Assembly (NCBI GenBank): GCA_018287875.1 | Contig: JAGVVL010000001.1 | Coordinates: 4,588,001-4,652,000 of the forward strand | Reading direction: 5' to 3' | Source of the DNA: Nigrospora sphaerica | Lineage: Eukaryota > Ascomycota > Sordariomycetes > Amphisphaeriales > Apiosporaceae | Length of the DNA stretch: 64,000 nucleotides | Part shown: positions 1 through 12,498 of the stretch, one piece after another | How the letters are laid out: the number at the start of each line of letters is the position of its first letter | How positions within the stretch are numbered: position 1 is the first letter of the stretch | Notes under the pieces: generated by a model | What the model was told of the DNA's origin: nothing | Seen by the model: the letters and a program-made list of their open reading frames with translations, nothing else | The model's database searches: none | Translations under genes and position numbers: made by a program

Positions 1-604
1 CCAGCTCGCCGACGCCGACGCTCTGGTCGGCAGGCGGCAGGCGGGCGGCGACGACGGCTTCGCGTCCGCAGGCGAGACCCAGGATGTTGCTCGCGGTGGC
101 GCCCGTCGTCAGGGTCCGGCCGGCCCACTGGCCGGGGGGGCCCAGAGCGAGCAGGCGCACGAGCAGGCGCAGGGCGACATCCTCGACCTCGGTGGCGATG
201 GTCTGGGCCGGCAGGTGTACTTGCACGTTCTGGTCGTAGGCGCTGACGACGTTGTCGGCGGCCTCGGCGATGGGAAGGGTGCTGCCCGTCACGAAGCCCC
301 AGTACCGGCTCGAGCGGTTCTGGCCAGTGAGGGCCGGCGCAATGTCCGTCAGGATGTGGTCCAGGGTCCCGTGGAAGCCCCGCGCCTGGAGAGGGCCGGT
401 GGGGTCGTCGGGCTTTGGGAGCGACGCCCGGGCTCTGCTGAGTTTTCGCGGCCCTGGAAGAGGGGACGCGGCGGCGGCGGCGGCGGCGGCGGCATTTCTG
501 TCGCTGCCATCGCTGCTGCTGCTGTTGGACACGGCCGCGCGCGTGCGTGCGTAGGCCTCGAGCAGCAGCGCATCGCTGCCGGTAGTCAGGAGGTTCCTAT
601 CCAT
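1..604 (-). CDS. Pyridoxal-5'-phosphate-dependent decarboxylase (group II type), N-terminal part, cut by window edge
   Basis: Reading leftward from an ATG at 604 in a good context (GCCGCCATGG), one frame stays open to base 1 and gives about 200 residues. After a serine-rich stretch and a run of about nine alanines (GCC repeats near 470-492), the chain contains a block with RSSRYWGFVTGS and then TLTTGATASNILGLACGREA. These are typical of the N-terminal half of the aromatic-amino-acid/glutamate decarboxylase fold, where TTGATASN lies in the cofactor-phosphate region. The active-site lysine would be further left, outside the window. Family members remove the alpha-carboxyl group of an amino acid using PLP. 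The substrate cannot be told from this fragment, and fungal relatives include tyrosine/tryptophan decarboxylases and many uncharacterised paralogues. No intron is needed in the visible part. Confidence 0.8.
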   Translation of the reverse strand, partial: MDRNLLTTGSDALLLEAYARTRAAVSNSSSSDGSDRNAAAAAAAAASPLPGPRKLSRARASLPKPDDPTGPLQARGFHGTLDHILTDIAPALTGQNRSSRYWGFVTGSTLPIAEAADNVVSAYDQNVQVHLPAQTIATEVEDVALRLLVRLLALGPPGQWAGRTLTTGATASNILGLACGREAVVAARLPPADQSVGVGEL

Positions 605-3600
605 GGCGGCGACGACAAAAGGGGAAATAGCCAGCCAATCAATGAAGCTTCGTCACGGGCGCTGTGCCTGGCTCGCCTGGCAGCAGCCGGGCCTACCGAA
701 TCTGCAAATCGACGGCCAATGGCGGCTACCGGCGGCGCTCGGACTACGTCCCGTCCCCAGGAGCTTGGCTGATATTAGCACTCCGCCTTGTAAAATCACC
801 GCTGGCGACACGCAACGAACCGACAACCCGGTTCGCCAGCGCTTGCCTATCCGGGTGCTTCGTACGACGTGCCGAGGTGGGAAGCAACGTATGTATGCGT
901 TCGTCAGATCCTGGGTGATTTCCTGCACCGGGAAGACTGGCAAGCTGGGCGCCACCAGATGATGGCCCCTTGCAGCTCTGGGTCGTGTCAGTCCCCTCAA
1001 TCAGAGAGGTCTCTAGGAACGTTGCGTGAGGATCATAGGTACGGGACCGCAAGTACCTGGTGTGCTCGGTGCAGCGTGCGTGCTGGTCCTCCGTCCTGGA
1101 TACGAGCTGCTGGTACCTTGGTGTATATCCGCTGGCAAGAGGTATGTATGTGTACAGTCAAGCACCGGTCGCTGCTGGCAGTGGTGGGTTTCGTACGTGG
1201 CGTGCTGGGCTTTTCCTGCGTAAGGCGATCGGCGGCAATTACGTGGTTCCCTTAGCGAGTTCCCTCTGGGTCAGGAGGTCCCCTGGCAAGCCGCCCGTTC
1301 GGGTCGACGGGAGGCAATGATGGGATGGGACAGCGGACGGGCAAAGGGTCTGGAACCGGCCGTTCTGTCGTTTTCACGGCATCTACTAAGCTTTTAATCG
1401 CTTCGGCTGCCCGCGCCCCTGGATTGCCGTCTTTTTCGCCTCGCCCTCTACACATTGTGGCTAGGTGATTAACCCATTCGCAAACTGTTGCTTCTGCTGA
1501 CTTCCTCTCCCATTCGGCACGATCGCCAGCCCCTTCACTAGTCGTGCTAGGGACAGGCTTGTCTCCATAAAGCAAAGCAGGGGGGGGAGTCGAACTGGAA
1601 TTAGTGGCCCCTTTGGCCCTACGACTACTGCTACAGGTACCTAGCTCTACTTTGGAGTGGAAGCGCCCGCCAATTTAGGAGCTTGGGTTGAGAGGTCGTC
1701 AGGGAAAACAGGTCAACACGCCCGAGTATAGATCCAGGTAGCCACGGAACAATAAACCTCCTACGGCATGGATATGTAAAGCACGTAGTCGTGAGCGAGA
1801 AAGAAGGCCCAGGAATATCCAGTCGGAGAGGCGCGTGGGTAGTCCCGACCCCCTGCAGACAAGCTCCAAGGCTCTCTACTACTGGATGACCTGAAGTACA
1901 TACGACTACCACTATATACTCTAGATAATTAGTCAGTATTTGAGTGATAGGTAACACCAGGTCAATGAACGAGGCGGTGTGCACCACTTCTTCTTCCGTA
2001 GACTGGGTATGGGAGGCCAAGCAACCTTGGCAGGGAAATCAACCGGGTACAAACCAAACGGCTGCTTCCCGCACGCTGAAGACATGGAGGGGGGAACCAC
2101 AGGGAGGGAAACGTTCGTACCCAGCCGCTTGGTTGACAGCGGGCACGGATCCCCCCATCCTCCGACGGCGCTGCGTGACTGCGGGGCTTCAATGTAGGTA
2201 GGCACGTAAGGGAAGAGGTGGAAGGGGACGTGCCGGCGAGGGATCCCAGGGATTGAATTATTACCTAGGTACTTTACCTGTCGCGGCCATCCACCTCTTC
2301 CTCCGGGTCCGGCGATGCCTCGAGTACAGGAGACAGAGTGGCCGGGCTGCTGTGATGCAGACCCTGTTCCGCGTCAAGCGCCCTCCTCTTTGCCGACTTA
2401 ATTGAGGAGATAGGTCTGCAAACCCACGTGTATTGGCGTATGCCCTGGGCCCGTCCGTGTAGGGATACTCGGTGCGGAAGGAAGTTTCTCTAATAGCTCC
2501 TCGCCTTAGTCTGTTGGGATCTTGCCCCCCCGGGTGGCCGGTTTGCCCAGTTGTACTGTACCATACGTCTTTCGGGAATCAACCCGGATCCAGCCTCGAG
2601 GGACAAAAACCATCCATGTTTGCTGATGCATCGCCCTTTCCCCGATACACCCCGGGTTCGGGCATGACATCCCGGGGCGCTGCCCGTCTACCTCACCATA
2701 CGTCCCATCCTCGTCCATGCGCCATGCGACACAGTCAGGGCACCCAACCAGCCGGTCGTTGACGGCCGCTGTTGTTACCATGGCACAGGGAACCAGGTTT
2801 GGGGGGGGGGGTGAACACTACCTACTCGGTATTTGCTTGAGAGTCACACCTACCTACCCAAGCCAACCCAGCAACCCGGGTTCGGGCGTTGTAAGGAGGA
2901 CGCCCTTTCTGACCACTTACATGCTGGAGTCGTCGTAGTTGGGAGAGGGGCGACTATGCCCGGGGCTGTTACACAAGCCGATGCTCCTAGCGTCCACACC
3001 CAGGATCCGTCCGGTGATGCAAGTCATCATTTCGCCAGTGGGACACGGCTCTTCGAAATCTGCCCGCCAGCCCGTGGGCATCGTGAGAGCGAGCGACCCC
3101 ATTTGGGCAGCCACGGCCCCATCCCAAGTGGATGAGGCCGGGTGGAAGGTGGTGACAGAGACAGGGCAGAACGTCGGTGCGGTGGTAGTGGTGATATGTA
3201 GTAGTGTACGACCTCGTTCGTACCCTGGGTACTGCGTATACGAACACCGCTTTCTCTTAGTATCGCCATGAGCCATGGGATAGGCACTCGTATATGGGCC
3301 ATGCGGATGGATATCTTACCTTGCGAGTGCCTGTGGGCACATGGGATGCCAGTGGTCCAGCCCCGGGCCTGATCCGGCTCCCAAGTCAGTACAGTACCGC
3401 CCATCCTTACCCGCAGCCCTTACAAATAACCACGGCGAGCTACGGAGGTCACGACCTGTCTCCTGCTAGCTAATCAGGTCCTTGTGTTTTATGTGTGTGC
3501 CGCTGGTGCTCTGGGAGGAAAACGACTTTCCATCCTGGTGGCCTGGATCAGGCTGGCAGCGAACACCAATGTTCTGCGGCCAGGCCAGGCCAGGGCCAAG

Positions 3601-4909
3601 GCCACTGTGGACAGGGCCCGAGATGCCGGTTAGGCGTGTGGAGTCGATGCCTCCCGACTGCAAATTGGATCGCATTTCCGACAAGCTTGCTCAACTAGGT
3701 CGAGAGGTACCCTCATCCTAACATGGGATGCATCGCACACTACTACGGATCGGTGGTGGTAGACACGCATGAGGAATAGGCCGTGAGGGGTCTGGCAGGG
3801 CCTCCATACTTCTTTGCATCTCGTCGGGGCCATAACCCGCCGTCTCAACCTGGTTCGGCACTGGCCCCAAGGTAAATGATATGGCAAGCCCATCCATGGT
3901 ACCCGCCCGAGGCCGTCCAGCCTGGGCCGTGGAGATGGGTAGGGCGAGGAGGAGAGGAAGGGCGGACGAGGGCGGGAACCCCTCTCGTTCGGCGACCTGA
4001 TGACCCAGGAAGGACGTCTTTCCCCCGTCCCCTTGTCGTCCGTGTGCCTCCCTCGTCTCGTCGTGCTGGGCAGTGCGCGAGCCAGCTCGTTCATGCGAAC
4101 CAGACAACAGCCGTGAGCCCGTCCACATCCATCCAGGGCGCCGGGACCGCCGCCCTGACCCGGCACCTAGAAACGTACCTAAACACATAGCAGGCGGGCT
4201 AGGCGGCAAATCTTAGTGCGGCAAAAGCGCCCGGCCTGCGCATTCGCCCGTAGGCGGGGAGACTTTGGACAAGGTTCCTCCGGTCCTGGGGAGGGGGAAC
4301 TGCGGCATCTCTTATGGTTGTATTGCAGAACCGACGCCCCGGGTCTCGACTCAGACTTCCAGAGCGGGCTTGCTGCCCGAGAGCCTGTGTATACCTCGGG
4401 TGGTATTGACCAACGCGTACGCTCCCCTTCTTCTCCTCCATACCTCCCGTCACCTACTTCTTCTTTTGGGAACCCCGCCAAGGACGGACTTGAGCCTTCC
4501 TCCCCACGCTGTCACCCTCCCTGCTTGCCACTGCCGCGGGATCCTATTATAAGCTGCCTTCCCCTACCGCTTGAGCCCAAGAGGAGGTACCCGCCTCGCA
4601 CCTGGTTCGGACGGCTCTGCTCGGCTTCCACTTGATATCTACCTACTTACCTACCTCTCCAGTCCGTTCCCATAGACCAACGGACAGCCACGCGCCGTGC
4701 TGGAACTGCCGGACTCTCCGACTGCCGCTGCTTGGTATCCGGTCTGCCTGCCTTTTCCTTCCATCCCACCCGCTTGTCCGTCCCTCCCGGTTACAGTTGC
4801 CTGGCAAAAACCTGAACCCTGTTGCCACTAAGACAGCCCTGATCGGGAGTCATACATACAACTGCCCGATCGAGCACTGCTTACCGGCCTCTCGGGACGG
4901 GACAAGACC
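605..4909. other. 4.3-kb intergenic region between divergent genes
   Basis: Short overlapping frames occur on both strands, but none shows a recognisable domain, a strong codon bias or paired splice signals. The region includes the promoters of the decarboxylase (leftward) and the methyltransferase (rightward). The TACCTA/TAGGTA word recurs at about 1640, 2212, 2262, 2850 and 4640. No tRNA was found. The tRNA-like string near 1585-1600 does not fold. Confidence 0.6.
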
Positions 4910-6766
4910 ATGGCGTCCAATGGGAGCGAGTCCGGGCCCGTCCACGCGACTGACCGAGCCGACGACATGGACGTCGCGAGCAGCACCGTCGCCGCCGCTT
5001 CGGCTGCCGCATCTTTCGCCTTCGGCCAGCCTGGACTTCCACGACCCGCCGACACGGTCGGCCTGATGGGGTACGAGTTCAGCTTTCAGCAAAACCACGA
5101 AGCCGGACCAGGGCAGTCCGTCCACATTGAGGCCGACGTACGATGAGATTCCACCCCTCCCCTTGTCCATCTCTCTCTTCCCCCTCTTTCTCTTTCTCTA
5201 TTACTCTCTTGAACCCCCCCCCTCTCTGCAAGTAGTCAAGTGGTCGCTGACTAGCTGGGTCCGGCAACGGACAGTCGTGCCCACAGAGCAGACACGAGTA
5301 CGTTGTTCTCGCCCGTCCCGCCCGTCCCGCATCGGCCTGATGCAGGCGCGCATGCGTGCTGGCCCTGGCTGACCAGACTTGCAGCGATTGGGAGTCGATC
5401 ACGAGCAGCGTGACCAACTACCGCGTCGAGAATGGGAGGACGTACCACTCCTACAAGGACGGATGTGAGCGGCCTCCCACATTCCCTGCGTATATCCGTC
5501 TTTCGCATGCCGAGGGGCCTTGCCAGCGCTGACAGCCCAATCCGTAGCTTACCTGTATCCCAACGACACGGATGAGCAAGACCGCCAGCATTTTGAACAC
5601 GTCATTTTGCAGCACCTCATGGGCGGCCGGCTCTACTTTGCACCCTGGACCCCAAAACGGCCCCCGCACAAAATCTTGGACATTGGGACCGGTACCGGCA
5701 TCGTGAGTACTCCCACCACTGCGGCCTAGACTGCTGTAGCTGGCTTCCCGACCGACGCGTTCAAAACGTGCCAGGAATGACTGCTTACTTCGTGCTTGCA
5801 GTGGGCTGTCGAAATGGGCTTCGAGTTTCCCACGGCCAAGGTTCTCGGTACCGACCTGTCCGCGATTCAGCCCACCGATGTTCCCCCGAATGTTGAGTTC
5901 TACGTCGAAGATACGTAAGTCAGCTGCTTCCTTTGGGGTCCGCGCCATCGATGTGCGCATTCGGCCATGGGCGTGACAGTGGGTGATCCAGCACTGGGCG
6001 CTGCGAGACTACGTTGGCGACTAGCGACGGCCCTGGCTGCGATGCGAGCCGTGGTTGACTGCGCGGGATTCTGACCTTGGCACAGTCGCGACCCGTGGCA
6101 TTGGTACGGACAAACGGACACGTTCGACTATATACACACACGCATGACATTGGGGTGCTGGGAAGACGTGAAGACAGATGTCGTGCAAAAGTCATTTGAC
6201 CAGCTCGAGCCCGGCGGCTGGTTCGAATCGCAGGATCTTCTTTCCACTGTCATGTGTGACGACGATACGATGGGCAACGACTACCCCCTAAAGGTTCATT
6301 TCGAAGACATCGAGGACGCTACCGCATCCGAGGGACGACCACTCCGCTCGGGCGACAAGTGGAGAAAGGCCTGCGAGGATGTTGGCTTCGTGGACGTGAC
6401 CGAATACGTGTTTAAAATTCCCATTAACGGCTGGCCGAAGGAGCTACGATGGAAGGAGCTGGGCAAGATGTGGGAGGCCAACTTTCTACACGGCATACAA
6501 GCTGTCACCTACGGACCGCTGGGCCGAATTCGCAAGCTCACCCGGACGCAGATGGAAGTAAGTGCTGCTTCTGACTGGCTTTACGGGTTTGGACTGACTG
6601 ACACCGAAAACAGATGCTACTAGTGGACGTTAGGAAATCCATATCTGACACCAGTGTCCACGCTTACCAGAAGTTCTTCATCGTCCTTGGGCGCAAGCCG
6701 TACCCCGATGAGGTACGGGCTTCGTCAGTGGATGCTGATGCGGATACTACGATGGCAGACCCGTGA
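4910..6766 (+). CDS. SAM-dependent methyltransferase, LaeA-like (TAM-domain type)
   Basis: Six exons join in phase: 4910-5137, 5377-5464, 5548-5702, 5802-5914, 6086-6557 and 6614-6766, giving about 402 aa. The low-complexity N-terminus (Ser/Ala) is followed by NYRVENGRTYHSYKDGSYLYPNDT-type sequence, then the SAM-binding motif I ILDIGTGTGIWAVEMG. That motif starts near residue 148 and is split by intron 3 exactly after GTGI. Further on are VLGTDLSAIQP and EPGGWFE. This order matches the LaeA-like methyltransferases of filamentous fungi. LaeA itself is a nuclear regulator of secondary metabolism and development, but most paralogues have no known substrate and nothing here assigns one. The first acceptor (5376) was chosen because it keeps phase and gives the conserved SDWESI start. 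The neighbouring AG at 5384 would shift the frame. Confidence 0.85.
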
Positions 6767-7098
6767 CCGGCCTCGCGACGCCATGAACGAGGTCGATGGA
6801 AGAATACCGAGTTTCAATGCTGGGCACGAGACGGTGCGACCACCCAGCGGAGCGTGGTGTCCTTGCCGTAGTTTGGGTTTTGGAGACAGCAGGAGGCGGC
6901 CGGGCGCGCATTTCTAGCTTGCGATATACCCCTTTACCATTATCTCCAGCCCCGGGTTGCGCTGTCTAGTGTTCCCTACAGTAGCTCCCTTGCACATCGT
7001 CTTACCAAGCCTTTTCGTGCTGGTGTGGACAATCCCGGCTTGCGATGAACCATCAGTTCTTATGCCTACGATGCAGGGCCGGGCGCCGCCAGACGCGG
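6767..7098. other. Convergent intergenic spacer
   Basis: This 332-bp stretch lies between the 3' ends of the methyltransferase and the cupin gene. It presumably holds both 3' untranslated regions. No ORF or repeat of note is seen. Confidence 0.6.
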
Positions 7099-7874
7099 CT
7101 ACGAGTTGCGGACAAGCCACGAGAGCGCGGGCAGATCCTCGGGCGCAACCAAGTCAGCGAGCCCCTGCGGCGTCAGGAAATCGTGATCGCAGTATTCAAA
7201 GCCGGGGACGACGGTTTCAGAAATGAGAAGGCCTTCGCTGGTGGTCCCTTCTCCGTCGTCGGCGTCGTCCGGCAGCAAGAAACTGGCTTTGTATTTGCCG
7301 CCCTCGACGATCCACTGCAGCTTCTCGCCGCGGTCAACACGCGGCCCGACGACAAAAGTCTCGATCCTCTTTTCCGACGTGGAGGCGGAGGACGGGTCGG
7401 AGACATTGTCTTGGTCGGCGTGGATTATGACATAGCGGCCGCGGCCACGGTGCAAGGTGTGCACCGTTCTCGCCCGGTTGCGGTGGAAGTTGCCCTGAGC
7501 GGCCTGTCAGCCTTTGCCTTCCTTTTCGGGCCTGCTTTTTTCAAGTAGTGGGTTTGGGCGGCGCCCGAAGGGGGAAAAGGGAAGCTGACCTGGGACGAGA
7601 CGGGCGTGAGCAGGTAATGGATGCTGGTGGATGCATTGCGGAAGGCCGGATCGAAACCTGGGCGCTGTGGCATCGATGCAGCCGTGTTCGAGGTGGAGTC
7701 CAAGGGAAAGGGCGACGGGACACGGGATGGGTCCCGGTCTGTTTCGACGAAGTAGCCGCCCTCGATATGTGGTATCATGGAGAGCGAGTCGATCAGGGTC
7801 TGGCAGGGCTCCGACTCCCCCTGGCCGGGCGGGCCGGACGGCGCGAAGAAGGGTTTAATGTCTTGAGTCGGCAT
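7099..7874 (-). CDS. DUF985 / Cupin_5 domain protein
   Basis: Two exons, 7874-7590 and 7503-7099, are separated by an 86-nt GT-AG intron and give 229 aa. The order of conserved pieces is that of the DUF985 cupin family: an N-terminal LIDSLSMIPHIEGGYFVETDRD, then SIHYLLTP, then across the splice junction FHRNRARTVHTLHRGRGRYV, then the C-terminal PGFEYCDHDFL block. The junction joins SSQ to AAQGNFH in phase. Family members are small single-domain beta-barrel proteins found in bacteria and fungi, and their reaction is unknown. There is no signal peptide or membrane segment, so a cytosolic location is inferred. A short insertion, PLDSTSNTAASMPQRPG, precedes the HYLLTP strand. Confidence 0.85.
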
Positions 7875-10647
7875 TTCGGTGCGCTAATGCTTCGGCGGCG
7901 GCTCGGCAAGGAAAGGGGGAGAAAAGTAAGCGCCGGTGTAGAGTGTTCGGTGCAATGCCGGAGGAGGAGGAGCCGAGGCGCTGACTGTGCTTTTATCTAT
8001 CCGCGACTACGGTGGCCGCCCGTGTGGAAAGTAGAGGATCGAAGGCACCAAGGGAGAGGGGATCGGTACTATGGCGTCCCTCTCCATCCATATCCGTCGT
8101 AGGGAACAGGAGCCCACCCCGGTTGTGGATTGATAAGCCGACGAGCGCTCACTTTCTGCGTGAGGTCCGCGTCTCCTCCTCCGTCTGTCTGGGTTATGTA
8201 TCTCACCCGCTAGTAATGATGCCATCCACGTGGTCCGGCAAACGGGCCAAATATGCACGTAGATGTAGGGTCGATCATAGTGGGTCGGGTCCAGGCCCAA
8301 TGAAGGATGGGAGCCGAATAAAGAGAGCGAGGGGGGTGCTGGGCGCTGTACTGTCTATGTATGCCCTGTCTGAGCGTGTCTCCCTCCCTCCCTCCCTCTC
8401 TCTCTCTTTCTTCCCGGCCGCCTCTCATGGGGCCAGCAGTGTGAGTGATATTTTTGCTAAGGTAGTCTCAGTCAGTCGCCGTATGTCTGTTCCCTCCCGT
8501 CGACAGACTGTAGGCGAAAACGAAACACGAAACACACAGACGGCCTGGCGCGTTTGGGGCCGGTTTTCCGGTAGCAGGCCTGAGCCGCGCCCAACGAGAA
8601 CCATGCGATGCCAACGTGCCCTTGGTTAAGGATGGATACCTCATATGTGGTGGATGGATGGGATGAGTCGCGGTTTGGGCTGCGCCCCTCGAGCCGCTCG
8701 TCGCGCCACGAAACCCGCCATGGCTTCGTCTTGGGGAGGGATTCGGTGCTGCGGATTGAATAATTCACGCCTTGAACCTGAATCGTGTCGGGATTAAAAA
8801 AAACGTGGGTTCCGCATCGGCGTGTGTGAGGGTGGCAGGCTATCCATGTATTGGAGAGAAGGCGGCATGTGTGATCACAGCTCCCCTCCCCCCATTTGCG
8901 GGCTGGGCTAACGCGCCGAGCCTAATAAGCCAAAGCCCGTATTGCATGACGGGCCATGGATGGGGACTGGGCGGATTGGAAGGATAACATGGTGGCCCTG
9001 CGAACCAGGTCGAGCGAGCCAGGGCAGCTTTGCCAGCCGGTCAGCCCTGCCTACTTCCTACCTGCCTGTTCAAATGTGTGCATGTCCGTCCCGTAACCTC
9101 CCCCTCCCCTAAGTCCGAGGCACCTTTCATGTTGAAATGGATAGGTACCTACATCCCATCCCATGGGATACCTCCCGTAATTCCTACCTATGTAGGCTTC
9201 CTATGGAGGGTAGAGGCATTGCAAGTAGAATATGGAGTCATTGAAGTAGAAGTATGTACCTAGGTTAATAGGTACGCGTATGGAGGTAATGTACAGCATC
9301 GTCCCCCCCCGCTGGAAGCTCGGCCCACGCCTGCAGAACGGCAGCGCTGCGAGACACACAACCTGCCAGCCCCAGCCCCCGGGCCCAAGTGGACATCGTC
9401 ATCTCCTTTCTGCCCGGGGGGGGAGGCCCTCTGGGCCTGTGCATGGGCGCCCTTGAGGCTCCCGCCCCATCCCAATCCCAATGGGAATGGGGATTCCCTC
9501 CCGGGCCCGAGCTGAGCCAAAGCAGTGGAGGCCCACATGAAGGGAAGTTCGTCCATCTCACAAGCCAACCACCCACCAGCTTCCTATACTGAGGTACGTA
9601 CTATAGTGCCTCGCCTGCGGTTGGTTTTCCCTGCCCCGGCTTCGCCTGATCCGGGCCTGCTCTGTCTGGACCGACCGACCTGACGTGCTACCTTACCCAG
9701 TACGGAGAACCTACCACCATGGGATATACATCCCATCCTACCCAGCCATGCATGTAGTAAGTAGGTAAGTAGTACGCTAGTCATCATCGTACTGGAATAC
9801 ATGTACATACGTACATCAGACACGCTGCGACTCCTACTGGCTGCTTTTTGCCTGCTGCCCCAGCGACGGCGATACACAATTGACGTCTCGTCTTCCCCAT
9901 TGCCCGCGTGTTTCCCAGCCCTCGCCGCGGGCGTCGTGTCGACCTATCCGGCCCTGCGACTGAACTAAAGATTGGAGCGCGCTTTTCCCTCCCCGTCGGC
10001 CATCTTTCTCATCTCCTCTGCTTCTCTCATTCCTTTTGCCGGCCCTACCGTGGGCGTTTGTTAGCCGACGCCCTTCACACCACCGCCGCCGCTCTCGTAT
10101 TGACCGAGCCCGGCCGCCCGTCCGGCCTCTACTTGGGCCTTTTCTCGTCAGCGCAACAGCTGGCCAGCGCAACAGCCTCCTCGTCCATCCACCCCGCCGA
10201 GACGGCGCGATTCACTACAGCCATCCGAGCCCTGACCACCAACCTGCCACTTCCTCCTTTGCCGTCATACTTGGCTCGCCGTCCGTCACAACGAACACCG
10301 TCAGGATCGGCCCAGAACACCCCCCGTTGCATTGGCTGACCGACAGCCGCTACTGCATCCGGCCTGTTACTTGCACCATCCCGGGCAGTCAAGCCCTGTA
10401 CTAGATTAGCTCGACGACGTTATCCGCCCCTGGATTTTGGGTTGGATGCGACCTGCACTTCAACCAACCCCCCGCCCCCGAAGCCCAAGGAGAGAAGGGG
10501 GAAAAAAAAAGGAAGAATAAGAAATTACCTCCACGATCCGAACCGCTGCGCGCCGTTGCCAAGTTCGTCGCATAGAAGAGCCTCTGTCCTCTACCCCCAG
10601 CAGCACCATTCAGGCCCCTCCCCTGCGTCTCTGGAAGCCACGCGTCG
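7875..10647. other. 2.8-kb divergent intergenic region
   Basis: This region holds the promoters of the cupin gene (leftward) and the ArfGAP gene (rightward). A C/T-rich run lies at 8381-8410, and TAGGTA-type words cluster at 9143-9275 and 9750-9780. A pyrimidine-rich stretch from about 9985 to 10060 may belong to the ArfGAP leader. Small frames such as 9908-10339 (+) show no domain and are treated as leader or noise. Confidence 0.5.
8381..8410. repeat. CCT/CT pyrimidine simple repeat
   Basis: Consecutive TCCC units pass into (CT)n. It lies in the shared upstream region of the cupin and ArfGAP genes. Confidence 0.8.
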
Positions 10648-12445
10648 ATGGCCTCATTAATGAGCAAGCGCCAGCAGGCGCGCAACGAGAAGGCATTGCA
10701 GGATCTCTTGCACAGCGTGCCCGGAAATAACACGTGCGCCGATTGCAACGCGAGAAACCCAGGTCAGTGCAAAACGCCGTTAGCAACCTGAACCGCTGTC
10801 GACAGAGTAGTGGAACTGACTTGCTTCCTCGACCACCTCTAGGCTGGGCATCATGGAGTGTATGTATTCTTCCCCCTCTCGACGCCGGCCCCCTGTCGCC
10901 AACACCTCGACCTGCATTTCCCCCGCGGCCGCCGCAGAGCCAGAACTAGACTAATACGAACATATGTGCAGTTGGGCATTTTCCTGTGCATGCGATGCGC
11001 CTCGATCCACCGCAAGCTGGGCACCCACATATCCAAGGTTAAGTCGCTGAGTATGGACGGGTGGTCCAATGACCAAGTCGAGGTACGTCCTTCTCGCCGC
11101 AACCGCGTCGTCCGAGTCGGGGCCATGAACTGCCAAGCTGACGTGGCGAGTAGAGCATGAAGCGCGTGGGCAACGCGGCGTCCAACAGAAAATATAATCC
11201 CCAGAACAAAAAGCCCCCCGTCCCCGTCGACGCCGACGAGACCGACTCGGCCATGGAGCGTTTTATTCGGTCCAAGTATGTGCAGAGCCCATCGTCGCTC
11301 AACCGTGGGGTGCGACAGCCGGGAGCCAGCGAGTCCGACGAGGGGACGCCACCACCGCTGCCGCCCAAGACGGGCACCAAGTTCTTCAAGGCGACGTCGG
11401 GGTTTCCCCTGTCCTTCCGGTCGAGGAAAACCTCACAGTCCGACGTCACACACTCGCCCCCGCCTCATGAACATCTACGCAACAAGCCGTCAAAAGTATT
11501 TGGCGCCAGTGTACAGCAGGACACGGTCGAGGACACGGCCCAGAAGCTGACGCAGCTCCGGGACATGGGCTTCCTCGACGAGAAGCGCAACGCCATGATT
11601 CTTAAGGGCGTAAACGGGAATATAGAAAAGACGATAGAGGCCTTGGTGCGGCTGGGAGAAGGAGCCATATCGCCGGCGTCTCTGAACGCGCCGCCCGACC
11701 CCTTCCCCCAAAGCTCACGGTCTCTGTCGCCCAACCCGCCCAGAACGCCCACGACGGCAGGCTACGCGAGAGCGAGCCCGGCCGCCAGTCCGGCGTCCAA
11801 CAACCCCTGGGACGTACCGCCTCCGGCTCAACCCCAATCGTCCCAGTCCACGGGCACGCTGCCGAACAAGAACCCCTTCCTGACCAACAACCCCTTTGGC
11901 ATGCCGGCGCAGCAGGCCGGGTTCACGCTGAACCAGTCGCTGCAGAACCTCTCGCTGGCGCCTCCCCAGCAACAGCAACAGCCCTTGTTTCCTCACCATA
12001 CCGGAGGGCTGCCTGCCTCGCAGCCTGCCACGTACCAGCCACCTATGACGCCTACGCTGCCGTCGACGCAAAACTACGCGTCTACGGCATTTAATCATAA
12101 TCAGAGCTACTCGCAGCCTGCACAGCAACCCAATCAGGGCTACAACAACCCCTTCCTGCAGGCTTCCGGACAGCAGTTACAACACCAGCAGCTCCCGTCC
12201 CTGACCACGTCATCACTCCAACCCCAAAGCACCGGGGCCGGCAACCCATTCGCGCGGTCACCCACGCGTATCACATCGCCCTTGGGCCAGATCCCCGAGC
12301 AGTCGCAACGGAATTTTTACAGTGCTCCGCAGTCGTTGTATGGGAACAATCCTTTCCTGGCCTTGAACCAGTCAGCCCAGCAGATGCCGCCGGTGCATCC
12401 GGTGCCTGCGCCATTGGACCAAAGCTACTACCAGGCCCAGTATCA

Positions 12446-12498
<53 letters not shown>

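Noticed and set aside
1563..1625. tRNA-like string with a GTTCGACTC word on the minus strand
   Set aside because: The bases flanking the seven-base loop do not pair, and no acceptor, D or anticodon arm can be drawn.
3630..4209. Two overlapping minus-strand ORFs of 163-178 codons
   Set aside because: No strong third-position bias, no domain, and in different frames over the same DNA, as expected by chance in GC-rich sequence.
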